A stretch of 5,808 bases of DNA from NCBI GenBank assembly GCA_002291855.1, contig DBAW01000110.1, positions 1 to 5,808 on the forward strand, given 5' to 3'. Each line of letters starts with the position of its first letter. Within the stretch, counting starts at the first letter, position 1. Below the pieces are notes generated by a model, which saw only the letters and a program-made list of their open reading frames with translations, did no database searches and had not been told where the DNA came from. The stretch is from Sphingomonas sp. UBA1000. Lineage in GTDB: Bacteria > Pseudomonadota > Alphaproteobacteria > Sphingomonadales > Sphingomonadaceae. Below, piece by piece: positions 1 to 5,808 of the stretch. Made by a program: the position numbers and the translations under genes.

Positions 1-645
1 ATCGGCGGGCGTGCCGCCGCCCGCAGGCGCCAGCGCGGCGGCGAGATCGTCGATCACCGCGAACAGATCGGTCGTCTGCCCGCCGGCCGGAAGGTTGCCG
101 AACACCCGGTCGCCGGTTTCGCCGGTGGCGATGGTCTGGCCGGGGGCGATGGGAATGGCGGGCGGCGCGCCGGCCCCGGCATAGCTGATCCGGCCATCGG
201 CCCCTTGCACAAAGGCGGGGCCGTCCGCCGATCCGGCGAACAGCGGCGTGCCGCGCGCATCGTTGCTGTTGGCCAGCCGGAACAGATCGTCGCGGATCGC
301 GCGAAGCTCGGCCGCGATCGCCGCCCGGTCCTGATCGGCGAGCGTGCCATTGGCGGCGCTGGTCGCCAATTCGCGGGCGCGCTGCACCTGGGTCTGGATC
401 GACGCCAGCGCGGCATCGGCCTGATCGAGCAGGCTGGCGGCAAGGCCGACATTGTCGAGATAACGGGCGTCATTCGCATCGGTGCGCGCCAGCCGGGCGA
501 GCCGCGCGGCGGCGACCGGATCGTCGGACGGGGTCTGGATGCGCTTGCCGGTCGCGATCTGCTCCTGCAGCCGCGCCGCGCCCGTGGACAGGGCGGCAAG
601 CTGGCGGCTGCCACGGTCGAACAGCTGGGCGGTGCCGATCTGCAT
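1..645 (-). CDS. flgL: FlgL, hook-filament junction protein 2 (HAP3), partial: C-terminus beyond left edge
   Basis: FlgL is the second junction protein. It sits between FlgK and the flagellin filament and is exported by the flagellar type III apparatus. The frame opens at an ATG at 643-645 and stays open to base 1, giving 215 residues with no stop; family members are about 280-320 residues, so the C-terminal helix is cut off by the window. The flagellin-like N-terminal D0/D1 helices are clear: residues 1-60 include GKRIQTPSDDPVAAARL at 33-49, the flagellin/HAP3 signature. A second conserved stretch, LFRLANSNDARGTPLFAGS, is at 121-139. There is no N-terminal signal peptide, as expected for a type III substrate. 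The start is fixed by a GGGAGG Shine-Dalgarno five bases upstream, directly after the flgK stop. It is the last gene visible in the operon. A single-flagellin paralogue is less likely because it directly follows flgK. Confidence 0.95.
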   Translation of the reverse strand, partial: MQIGTAQLFDRGSRQLAALSTGAARLQEQIATGKRIQTPSDDPVAAARLARLARTDANDARYLDNVGLAASLLDQADAALASIQTQVQRARELATSAANGTLADQDRAAIAAELRAIRDDLFRLANSNDARGTPLFAGSADGPAFVQGADGRISYAGAGAPPAIPIAPGQTIATGETGDRVFGNLPAGGQTTDLFAVIDDLAAALAPAGGGTPAD

Positions 646-650
646 ATGTG

Positions 651-656
651 CCTCCC
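651..656 (-). promoter_or_regulatory. Ribosome binding site of flgL
   Basis: Read on the minus strand, GGGAGG lies immediately after the flgK TGA (659-657) and five bases (CACAT) before the flgL ATG. It is a near-consensus Shine-Dalgarno sequence. It fixes the flgL start and suggests that flgL is initiated by its own ribosomes as well as by coupling. Confidence 0.8.
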
Positions 657-2243
657 TCAGACGGCGTCGAGCAGCGACTGGAAAATGTCGCGCGACACCT
701 GGATGATGCGGCTCGACGCCTGATAGGCCTGCTGGAACCGGATCAGCTCGACCGCCTCGGCATCGAGATTGACGCCCGACACCGCGTCGCGCGCGGCGAC
801 CGCGCCGTCGAGGATCGCGCGCTGTGCCGCCGCCATGTCGCGCCGCGCGGCAAGCGTGGCGGCATTGGCGCTGACCATTTCGTCGGCGGTGCGTTCATGC
901 CCGGCGGTGCGGCGCAGCGCGGCAAAGCCGGCCAGATTGCCATTGTCGCGGCTGCCCGGACCGGTTGCGGTGACGGTGAAGCTGTCGCCGTCGCGCGGCT
1001 GGCCGGTCAGGGTGAGCGACAGGCCGGCAAGCGTCACCGGCTGGCCGGCGACATAGGGTGCGCTGGCGATGGTCGTGCCGGTCGCGGGATCGATGGCGGT
1101 GATCGTCCCGGCGGCAATGCGGAGGCGGGTCGCGGTCGCGGCCCCCGCGCCGGTCGCGGTCAGCCCGGCGGTGCCGGCATTGCCGCTGTCCGCGCCCACC
1201 GTCCAGGGCCGTGCCGCCGCGATCTGGCGCGGGGTGATGGCGGTGACGGTCAGCAGCCCGTCGCTGATCGCAAACAGCTCCGCCCCCGGCTGGCCGTCCA
1301 GCCCCAGCCCTTCGGCCTGCACACGGTTGACATCGGTCTTCAGCCGTTCGGCCATCGCGGCGATCGCGCCGCGCTGATCGGCGATGCGCAGCCCGGCATC
1401 GCCCAGCCCGCCCAGCATCCCGGCGCGGAACTGCACGGCTTCGGGCCCGCCGCTCCCCTGCAGCGTGATCCCCAGATCGCCCGAGGCATTGACCGCGCCG
1501 GTCAGCCGCGCCGCCGCCGGCCCGGCGACAAGCACCGGCCCGGTCGCGTGGTTGATCCGCACGGTCGCCGTGCCCCGGTCGTCCACCGTCACATGCAGCG
1601 ATCCGAGCGTGGCCATGCGGTCGAGCAGCCGGTCGCGCTCGTCCATCAGCCGCGCCTGTTCGGCGCTGCCGGCGCGCACCCGCGCCAGCCCGGCATTGGT
1701 GCCGGCAAGGCTCGCGGCCAGCCCGTCCAGCTCGGCAATCGCCGCGCCGGCGGTGTCGGCAAGGTCGGCGGCGGCGGCGGCAAGGCCGGTGTCGGCCAGC
1801 GCCATTGCCGAGGCGACGCCGCGTGCCGCCTCGATCATCGCGGTGCGCGGTGCAGTGGCGGTCGGATCGGCGGCAATGCCCTCGGCGGTGGTGAAAAACC
1901 GCGTCAGCGCGCCGCCAATGTCGGCGGCGCTCAGCGTCCGTTCGATCCGTTCCAGCCAGGCGATGCCGGCATCGGTGCGCCCGGCCTCGCTGCTGCTCGT
2001 CCGCACCGCCTCTGCCCGATAGGCATCGGCCGAGCGGGTGATGCTGCCGACGATCACGCCGCTGCCGGTCTGGGTGGGGGCCGATAGCAGCTGCCGGCCC
2101 GGCCCGGCGCCGATCTCGTTCAGCTGCACGCCCCGGCGCGCATAGCCGGGGGTCGCCGCATTGGCGATGTTCTGGCCCGTCACGTCGAGTGCGGCCTGAT
2201 AGGCGCGCACCCCGCTGGCCCCGATCGACAGCAGGTCGCTCAT
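657..2243 (-). CDS. flgK: FlgK, hook-filament junction protein 1 (HAP1)
   Basis: FlgK caps the hook and forms the first ring of the hook-filament junction; it leaves the cell through the flagellar type III apparatus. The 528-residue length is usual for the family. Residues 1-45 carry the rod/hook N-terminal motif: SGVRAYQAALD at 9-20, then TGQNIANAATPGYARR at 22-37. A mid-protein LMDERDRLLDRM block at 199-210 matches the conserved FlgK helix. The C-terminus has the diagnostic SGVNLDAEAVELIRFQQAYQ at 489-508, followed by a hydrophobic end at 518-528. Residues about 215-430 are a Gly/Ala/Thr-rich, variable surface domain. The ATG start overlaps the flgJ stop (ATGA) and is preceded by GAGGGAG with an 8-nt spacer. 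The TGA stop lies 11 nt before flgL. A 479-residue antisense open frame across this gene is a GC-rich shadow. Confidence 0.97.
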   Translation of the reverse strand: MSDLLSIGASGVRAYQAALDVTGQNIANAATPGYARRGVQLNEIGAGPGRQLLSAPTQTGSGVIVGSITRSADAYRAEAVRTSSSEAGRTDAGIAWLERIERTLSAADIGGALTRFFTTAEGIAADPTATAPRTAMIEAARGVASAMALADTGLAAAAADLADTAGAAIAELDGLAASLAGTNAGLARVRAGSAEQARLMDERDRLLDRMATLGSLHVTVDDRGTATVRINHATGPVLVAGPAAARLTGAVNASGDLGITLQGSGGPEAVQFRAGMLGGLGDAGLRIADQRGAIAAMAERLKTDVNRVQAEGLGLDGQPGAELFAISDGLLTVTAITPRQIAAARPWTVGADSGNAGTAGLTATGAGAATATRLRIAAGTITAIDPATGTTIASAPYVAGQPVTLAGLSLTLTGQPRDGDSFTVTATGPGSRDNGNLAGFAALRRTAGHERTADEMVSANAATLAARRDMAAAQRAILDGAVAARDAVSGVNLDAEAVELIRFQQAYQASSRIIQVSRDIFQSLLDAV

Positions 2244-2596
2244 CCGCCCGTCTCCCTCGCCGCCATGTCCTCACCGCCCGTCGCCCCGGCCAGATCGGGC
2301 CGGCCCCGCGCCAGAAAATCGGCAAGCGCGCGGCCGATGCCGATCGGCATGCGGTGGGCCATGGTCTCGGCCATATGAACGTCCTGCATGTCGCGAAATT
2401 GAGTCATCGCCTCGCTGTCGAGCAGCCCGTCGCCAAGGCTGGCCGCGCGCGCGGACTTGAGCATCATGCCGATGAACAGCGACTCGAACCGCGCCGCCGC
2501 CTGGTCGAGATTGGCGCGCGTAGCCAGCCGCGAGTCATCGACGGGGGTTGCACCGGCGGGCGCGGTGAACGGGGCGGGGGACGGGATGGCGGTCAC
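2240..2596 (-). CDS. flgJ: FlgJ-type rod-binding protein, single domain (no muramidase)
   Basis: This 118-residue protein matches the N-terminal rod-binding domain of FlgJ, which scaffolds or caps the growing rod in the periplasm. The core spans about residues 31-98: AAARFESLFIGMMLKSAR at 33-50, then LDSEAMTQFRDMQDVHMAETMA at 59-80 (key residues E62, F67, D69, M75, A76) and a glycine-containing GIGRALADFL at 86-95. Enterobacterial FlgJ is about 310 residues because a C-terminal peptidoglycan hydrolase domain is fused. That domain is absent here, as in many alphaproteobacteria, where a separate lytic transglycosylase opens the wall. The start codon is GTG, at 2594-2596, and it overlaps the flgI stop as GTGA. 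A GGAG lies 11 nt upstream, a weak site, so coupling is likely. No signal peptide is seen. The stop overlaps the flgK start (ATGA). Confidence 0.9.
   Translation of the reverse strand: MTAIPSPAPFTAPAGATPVDDSRLATRANLDQAAARFESLFIGMMLKSARAASLGDGLLDSEAMTQFRDMQDVHMAETMAHRMPIGIGRALADFLARGRPDLAGATGGEDMAARETGG
2252..2258 (-). promoter_or_regulatory. Ribosome binding site of flgK
   Basis: GAGGGAG on the minus strand ends eight bases before the flgK ATG and lies inside the last codons of flgJ. This spacing and sequence support the ATG at 2243 as the true start and allow initiation in addition to stop-start coupling through the ATGA overlap. Confidence 0.65.
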
Positions 2597-3699
2597 AGGA
2601 CGATCAGCTCCGCCTTGAGCGCGCCGGCTTCCTTCAGCGCTTCGAGGATGGCGACCAGATCGGCGGGCGAGGCGCCGATGCCGTTCACCGCCTTGACGAT
2701 GTCGGCAAGGCGCGGCCCGGGATCGAGCAGGAACATCGGGTTGCGTTCCTCGGACACCTGCACGTTGCTCGACGGCTCCAGCGCAGTTTCGCCCTGCGAA
2801 AAGGGTTCGGGCTGCACGATGCGCGGCGCTTCGTCGATCCTGACCGTCAGCCGGCCATGCGTGACCGCCGCCGGGCCGACGCGCACCGCCGCGTTGATGA
2901 CGACCGTGCCGGTGCGGGCATTGACGATCACGCGCGCGCGCGGCTCGGCGGCGACCACGGTCAGATTCTCGATCTCGCTCATCAGCGCGGTGCGCACATC
3001 CTCGCCCTGCGGCGCGCGGATCGCGACCGATACCCCGTCCATCGTGCGCGCGGTGCCCGCGCCCAGCCGGTCGTTGATCGCCTGCGCCACCCGTTCGGAG
3101 GTGGTGAAATCGGCCTTGGTGAGGTTGAACACCAGCTCGGGCGCGCTGGCAAAGCCGGTGTCGACCGCGCGTTCGACCGTCGCCCCGTCTGGGATTCGGC
3201 CGGAGGACGGGACGTTCACCGTCACCCGCGATCCGTCATTGCCCTGCACGCCCAGCCCGCCGACCGCGAGCGACCCCTGCGCCATCGCATAGATCTGCCC
3301 GTCCGCGCCCAGCAGCGGGGCCATCAGCAGCGACCCGCCGAGCAGGGATTTCGCCCGCCCGATGGCCGATACCGTCACGTCGATGCGCTGGCCCGGCTTG
3401 GCAAAGGCGGGCAGTTCGGCGGTGATCATCACCGCTGCCGCATTTTTGAGCGCGGGGTTGAGCTGCGGCGGCAGGTTGAGGCCGAACCGGGCGGCGACGC
3501 CCTTCATCGACTGGACGGTGAACTCCAGATTGTCGTCGCCCGTGCCGGCAAGGCCGACGACGATGCCATAGCCGACCAGCTGGTTGGGCCGCACGCCCTG
3601 AAAGCCGCCCAGATCCTTGATCCGTTCGGCATGGGCCGGCACGCCGCCGATCCCGGCCAGCGCCGCGATGATGAGGCAGATGAAGTGGCGCAGGCGCAT
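2593..3699 (-). CDS. flgI: FlgI, flagellar P-ring protein precursor
   Basis: FlgI forms the periplasmic P ring in the peptidoglycan layer, a bushing around the distal rod. The chosen start gives 368 residues, the family norm. The open frame extends 57 codons further upstream, but that part lies inside flgH and looks like out-of-frame translation. A Sec signal peptide is plain: basic MRLRH, hydrophobic FICLIIAALAGIGGV, and probable cleavage after AHA at residue 24. The mature protein starts ERIKDLGGFQGVRPNQLVGY (25-44), then GLAGTGD at 49-55. Other family hallmarks are KPGQRIDVTVSAIGRAKSL at 101-119, DGQIYAMAQGSL at 133-144, ARTGTVVI at 261-268 and GALKAELIVL at the C-terminus. The ATG shares one base with the flgH stop (TGATG). 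Only a weak GGTGAG lies upstream, which suggests coupling. The mature chain contains no cysteine, unlike the enterobacterial protein. Confidence 0.97.
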   Translation of the reverse strand: MRLRHFICLIIAALAGIGGVPAHAERIKDLGGFQGVRPNQLVGYGIVVGLAGTGDDNLEFTVQSMKGVAARFGLNLPPQLNPALKNAAAVMITAELPAFAKPGQRIDVTVSAIGRAKSLLGGSLLMAPLLGADGQIYAMAQGSLAVGGLGVQGNDGSRVTVNVPSSGRIPDGATVERAVDTGFASAPELVFNLTKADFTTSERVAQAINDRLGAGTARTMDGVSVAIRAPQGEDVRTALMSEIENLTVVAAEPRARVIVNARTGTVVINAAVRVGPAAVTHGRLTVRIDEAPRIVQPEPFSQGETALEPSSNVQVSEERNPMFLLDPGPRLADIVKAVNGIGASPADLVAILEALKEAGALKAELIVL

Positions 3700-4406
3700 C
3701 AGAACGGGCTCACCAAAGAAAAGAAGCGTTGCAGCCAGCCGGGCCGGCTCTGGCGTTGCAGGTCGCCGCGCCCGGCATAGGTGATGCGCGCATCGGCGAC
3801 CCGGCTGGACAGCACGCGATTGTCGAGATCGATGTCGGCCACGCGGACAATGCCTTCGATCTGCACCCATTCCTCGCCGCGGTTGAGCGTCATCAGCTTC
3901 TGCCCGCGCACGCGCATGGTGCCGTTGCGATACACCTCAGCAACGGTCACGCTGACATCGCCGAACAGGCTGTTGGACTGGCCGGCGCTGCCCTGGCCCT
4001 CGAACGCCTGGGTGCCGCTGGCGCGCGCCTCGCCGGGTGCGAACAGCGCGAGCGGGCCGGAGGCGGGCGGGGTCAGCCCGAGCGAGCCGTCGCGGCCGCT
4101 GCGCGATTCGACCGCTTTCTGCGCGACCGTGCGTTCGACGAGCAGGATCGTCAGCATGTCGCCGACGGCGCGGGCGCGCGGGCCTTCGTGCAGCCCGGCA
4201 TAGCCATTGGCCGCCTGAAAGATAGCGCCATTGGCGGGCGGTGCGACCGGCTGCGGCGGCGTGGCGGCATAATCGACCGGCGGCCCCTTGCGGCCGAGGC
4301 CGAAGGGCAGGCCGCCCGCCGCTGCCGGCACGGCGGTCGCGCCGATGGCCAGCAGCGCGAAACACACGGCCCGGGTGCCGGCGCGCAGGGTGCGGGCGGG
4401 GGGCAT
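3699..4406 (-). CDS. flgH: FlgH, flagellar L-ring protein, apparently lacking a lipobox
   Basis: FlgH forms the L ring in the outer membrane around the rod. The chosen start gives 235 residues, close to the usual length. It follows the flgG stop as TGA-C-ATG. An in-frame ATG at 4427 would add seven residues and overlap flgG by 20 nt; neither start has a good Shine-Dalgarno. Residues 1-30 form a Sec-type leader (Arg-rich start, hydrophobic AVCFALLAIGATAV, then PAAA|GG). The family core is clear: NGAIFQ at 59-64, RARAVGDMLTILLVE at 77-91, NSLFGDVSVTVAEVYRNGTM at 145-164, EGIVRVADIDLDNRVLSSRV at 184-203, ADARITYAGRG at 204-214, and GWLQRFFSLVSPF at the very end. Known FlgH proteins are usually lipoproteins with an L-x-G-C box. 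Here the only cysteine, residue 15, lies inside the hydrophobic segment in an RAVC context, so a standard lipobox is missing. Confidence 0.95.
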   Translation of the reverse strand: MPPARTLRAGTRAVCFALLAIGATAVPAAAGGLPFGLGRKGPPVDYAATPPQPVAPPANGAIFQAANGYAGLHEGPRARAVGDMLTILLVERTVAQKAVESRSGRDGSLGLTPPASGPLALFAPGEARASGTQAFEGQGSAGQSNSLFGDVSVTVAEVYRNGTMRVRGQKLMTLNRGEEWVQIEGIVRVADIDLDNRVLSSRVADARITYAGRGDLQRQSRPGWLQRFFSLVSPF

Positions 4407-4407
4407 G

Positions 4408-5196
4408 TCAGAGGTTCTGATTGACATATTGCAGCATCTGGTCGGCGGCCGAGATCATCTTGGAGTTGACCTCATAGGCGCGCTGGGTCTCGATCATGTC
4501 GACCAGCTCCTCGACGACATTGACGTTCGATCCCTCAAGCGTCCCCTGCCGGATGGTGCCGCGGCCAAGCTGGCCGGCGACGCCGATATTGGCCGCGCCG
4601 CTGCCCGCGGTTTCGAGCAGATAATTGTCGCCCATCGGCTGGAGACCGGCGGGGTTGGGAAAGATCGCGACCTGGATCTGGCCGAGCTGCTGCACCTGCG
4701 TCTGGCCCGGCAGCTGGGCCGACACCGTGCCGTCGACGCCGATGGTGATCGATCCCGCCCCTTCGGGAATGGTGATCGCGGGCTGCACCGCATAGCCTTC
4801 GGCGGTGACCAATATGCCCTCGGCCGACCGGGCGAGATTGCCGGCGCGGGTATAGGCGACCTGCCCGCCCGGCATCGCCACCTGAAAATAGCCGTCGCCA
4901 TCGAGCGCAAGGTCGAGCGCATTGCCCGTGGTCGCCAGCGCGCCCTGCGTCTCGATCCGCGCCGTGCCCTGAATGCGCACGCCGGTGCCGAGGTTGAGGC
5001 CGACCGCATAGCGCGTCTCGCTGGTCGAGGGCGCGCCCGTCTGGGTGACGACCTGATAGGCGAGCGACGCGAACTGGGCGCGGTCGCGCTTGAACCCGGT
5101 GGTGTTCACATTGGCGAGATTGTTCGAAATCACGCGCATCCGTTCGTTCTGCGCGTCAAGGCCCGTGCGGGCGATGTGCATGGCGGGGCTGGTCAT
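4408..5196 (-). CDS. flgG: FlgG, flagellar distal rod protein
   Basis: FlgG builds the distal rod, the drive shaft that passes through the P and L rings. It is exported by the flagellar type III apparatus and has no signal peptide. At 262 residues it matches the family length almost exactly. The N-terminal rod motif is at residues 5-40: ARTGLDAQNERMRVISNNLA spans 9-28 and NVNTTGFKRDRAQF spans 29-42. The FlgG-specific segment follows, with TQTGAPSTSET at 51-61 and VGLNLGTGVR at 65-74. The hook-basal-body core DLALDGDGYFQV is at 95-106. The C-terminal motif GTLEGSNVNVVEELVDMIET runs 218-237, with QRAYEVNSKMI at 238-248. The start is set by TAAGGA/AAGGAA overlapping the flgF stop, 8 nt before the ATG. 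flgF lies 12 nt upstream. FlgG's C-terminal 50 residues are paralogous to those of FlgF. Confidence 0.98.
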   Translation of the reverse strand: MTSPAMHIARTGLDAQNERMRVISNNLANVNTTGFKRDRAQFASLAYQVVTQTGAPSTSETRYAVGLNLGTGVRIQGTARIETQGALATTGNALDLALDGDGYFQVAMPGGQVAYTRAGNLARSAEGILVTAEGYAVQPAITIPEGAGSITIGVDGTVSAQLPGQTQVQQLGQIQVAIFPNPAGLQPMGDNYLLETAGSGAANIGVAGQLGRGTIRQGTLEGSNVNVVEELVDMIETQRAYEVNSKMISAADQMLQYVNQNL

Positions 5197-5204
5197 GCCG
5201 GGGG

Positions 5205-5211
5205 TTCCTTA
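5205..5211 (-). promoter_or_regulatory. Ribosome binding site of flgG
   Basis: The minus strand reads TAAGGAA here. The first three bases are the flgF stop codon, and TAAGGA matches the start of the anti-Shine-Dalgarno complement. The spacer to the flgG ATG is eight bases. This supports the start at 5196. Confidence 0.75.
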
Positions 5212-5808
5212 TTGCGGCAGGCGCATCAGCGATGCGCCGCTTTCGTCCATGTCGCGCGCGCTCGACAGCAGCTTGGCCTGCACTTCGTAGCCGCGCTGAT
5301 TCTCGATCATCTGCACGAGCGTGTCGGTCAGGTTGACGTTCGACTGTTCGAGCGATCCGGCGATCAGCGTCGCATCCAGATCCTGGGGCAGGGCGCCGCC
5401 GCCTTTGACGTGCAGCAGATTGTCCAGCCCTTTCACCGTTTCGCTGCCGCGCGGATCGACCAGTTTCAGCCGGTCGACCGGCTGGGGCGGCTGGCCCTCG
5501 CCGCCCGGCGGTACGATCAGCACCGTGCCGTCGGCGGCGATCGACACGCGCGCGGCGGGCGGCAGGGTGATCGGGCCGTTATTGCCCATCACCACCATGC
5601 CCTCGCCATTCTGCAGCGCGCCCGACGGCGCGATGGTCAGGTCGCCGCGCCGGCTATAGGCTTCGCTGCCATCGGCGGCCTGCACCGCCAGCCAGGCCTC
5701 GCCCGAAACGGCGATGTCGAGCGGCCGGCCGGTCTGGACGACGGCACCCGGCCGCCGGTCGGCATCGATCACCTCTTCCGATGTCGGCGCGCGCGCGGCA
5801 TGGCCCGC
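5209..5808 (-). CDS. flgF: FlgF, flagellar proximal rod protein, partial: N-terminus beyond right edge
   Basis: FlgF is one of the proximal rod proteins that connect the MS-ring side of the rod to the FlgG distal rod; it is exported by the flagellar type III apparatus. The frame is open to the window edge and gives 199 residues. Family members are about 245-255, so roughly 45-55 residues, including the N-terminal NNLAN-type motif, are missing. A GTG at 5770-5772 is in frame but internal, because similarity continues upstream of it. Seen here (partial numbering): TGRPLDIAVSGEAWLAVQ at 26-43 and ADGSEAYSRRGDL at 45-57, both typical of FlgF, then ARVSIAADGTV at 86-96. The C-terminal LEQSNVNLTDTLVQMIENQR spans 153-172 and GYEVQAKLLSSARDMDE spans 173-189. 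FlgG is the main alternative, but the WLAVQ/ADGSE block and the position just upstream of a clear flgG favour FlgF. TAA stop. Confidence 0.95.
   Translation of the reverse strand, partial: AGHAARAPTSEEVIDADRRPGAVVQTGRPLDIAVSGEAWLAVQAADGSEAYSRRGDLTIAPSGALQNGEGMVVMGNNGPITLPPAARVSIAADGTVLIVPPGGEGQPPQPVDRLKLVDPRGSETVKGLDNLLHVKGGGALPQDLDATLIAGSLEQSNVNLTDTLVQMIENQRGYEVQAKLLSSARDMDESGASLMRLPQ
5467..5484. repeat. 18-bp perfect palindrome inside flgF
   Basis: CAGCCGGTCGACCGGCTG equals its own reverse complement. It lies fully inside flgF and encodes Gln-Pro-Val-Asp-Arg-Leu. No second copy was noticed in the window. A rough match-probability estimate for GC-rich DNA makes one such palindrome in about 6 kb only mildly unexpected, so it may be coincidental. 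Confidence 0.6.

Noticed and set aside
54..614. A 186-residue minus-strand frame at the left end
   Set aside because: It is an out-of-frame Pro/Arg/Ser-rich reading of flgL; the flgL frame from 645 has strong family motifs.
646..656. A terminator or promoter between flgK and flgL, or in any other gap
   Set aside because: The largest gaps are 11-12 nt and are filled by ribosome binding sites; no hairpin with a T-run was seen.
648..2087. A 479-residue open frame on the plus strand, opposite flgK
   Set aside because: It is antisense to a clear FlgK, is rich in Arg/Gly/Ala with no recognisable domain, and is the kind of stop-free frame expected opposite a GC-rich gene.
895..2325. A 476-residue minus-strand frame overlapping flgK
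   Set aside because: Its sequence is almost entirely Arg/Gly/Ala/His low complexity; it is an out-of-frame reading of flgK.
2189..3292. A 367-residue plus-strand open frame across flgJ and flgI
   Set aside because: It spans two conserved genes on the opposite strand, has shadow-like composition (Arg/Ser/Ala-rich) and no motif.
3700..3870. A 57-codon N-terminal extension of flgI
   Set aside because: It lies inside flgH and its translation is unrelated to any FlgI; the ATG at 3699 gives a proper signal peptide and the standard length.
5209..5772. flgF starting at the in-frame GTG at 5772
   Set aside because: The frame is open to the window edge, FlgF proteins are about 50 residues longer, and the N-terminal rod motif is missing, so the gene is simply cut by the window.

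Overview
The window is one uninterrupted stretch of a flagellar structural operon. All seven genes are read on the minus strand, so the operon runs from right to left: flgF (5' end missing) - flgG - flgH - flgI - flgJ - flgK - flgL (3' end missing). It encodes the distal part of the flagellar basal body and the hook-filament junction: proximal rod (FlgF), distal rod (FlgG), L ring (FlgH), P ring (FlgI), rod-cap/rod-binding protein (FlgJ) and the two hook-filament junction proteins (FlgK, FlgL). The flgB-C-D-E genes that usually precede flgF would lie beyond the right edge.

Organism: the DNA is very GC-rich by eye. The gene order F-G-H-I-J-K-L, with no flgA between flgG and flgH, and a short FlgJ that has only the rod-binding domain, fit an alphaproteobacterium, most likely a sphingomonad. 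This assignment is inference from gene order and protein style; no taxonomic marker is present.

Layout: there is essentially no non-coding DNA. The junctions are flgF-12 nt-flgG, flgG-1 nt-flgH (or a 20-nt overlap), flgH/flgI sharing one base (TGATG), flgI/flgJ overlapping by 4 nt (GTGA), flgJ/flgK overlapping by 4 nt (ATGA), and flgK-11 nt-flgL. No internal promoter, terminator, RNA gene, mobile element or CRISPR array was found. Clear Shine-Dalgarno sequences precede flgG, flgK and flgL only. flgH, flgI and flgJ probably depend largely on translational coupling.

How the genes work together: FlgF, FlgG, FlgJ, FlgK and FlgL are substrates of the flagellar type III export apparatus. FlgH and FlgI carry Sec signal peptides and form the outer-membrane and peptidoglycan bushings around the FlgG rod. 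FlgJ helps the rod assemble, and FlgK and FlgL then join the hook to the filament. The most notable departure from the textbook is that FlgH, normally an outer-membrane lipoprotein, has no lipobox cysteine here. Otherwise this is an ordinary housekeeping motility locus, and I see no sign of a novel system.
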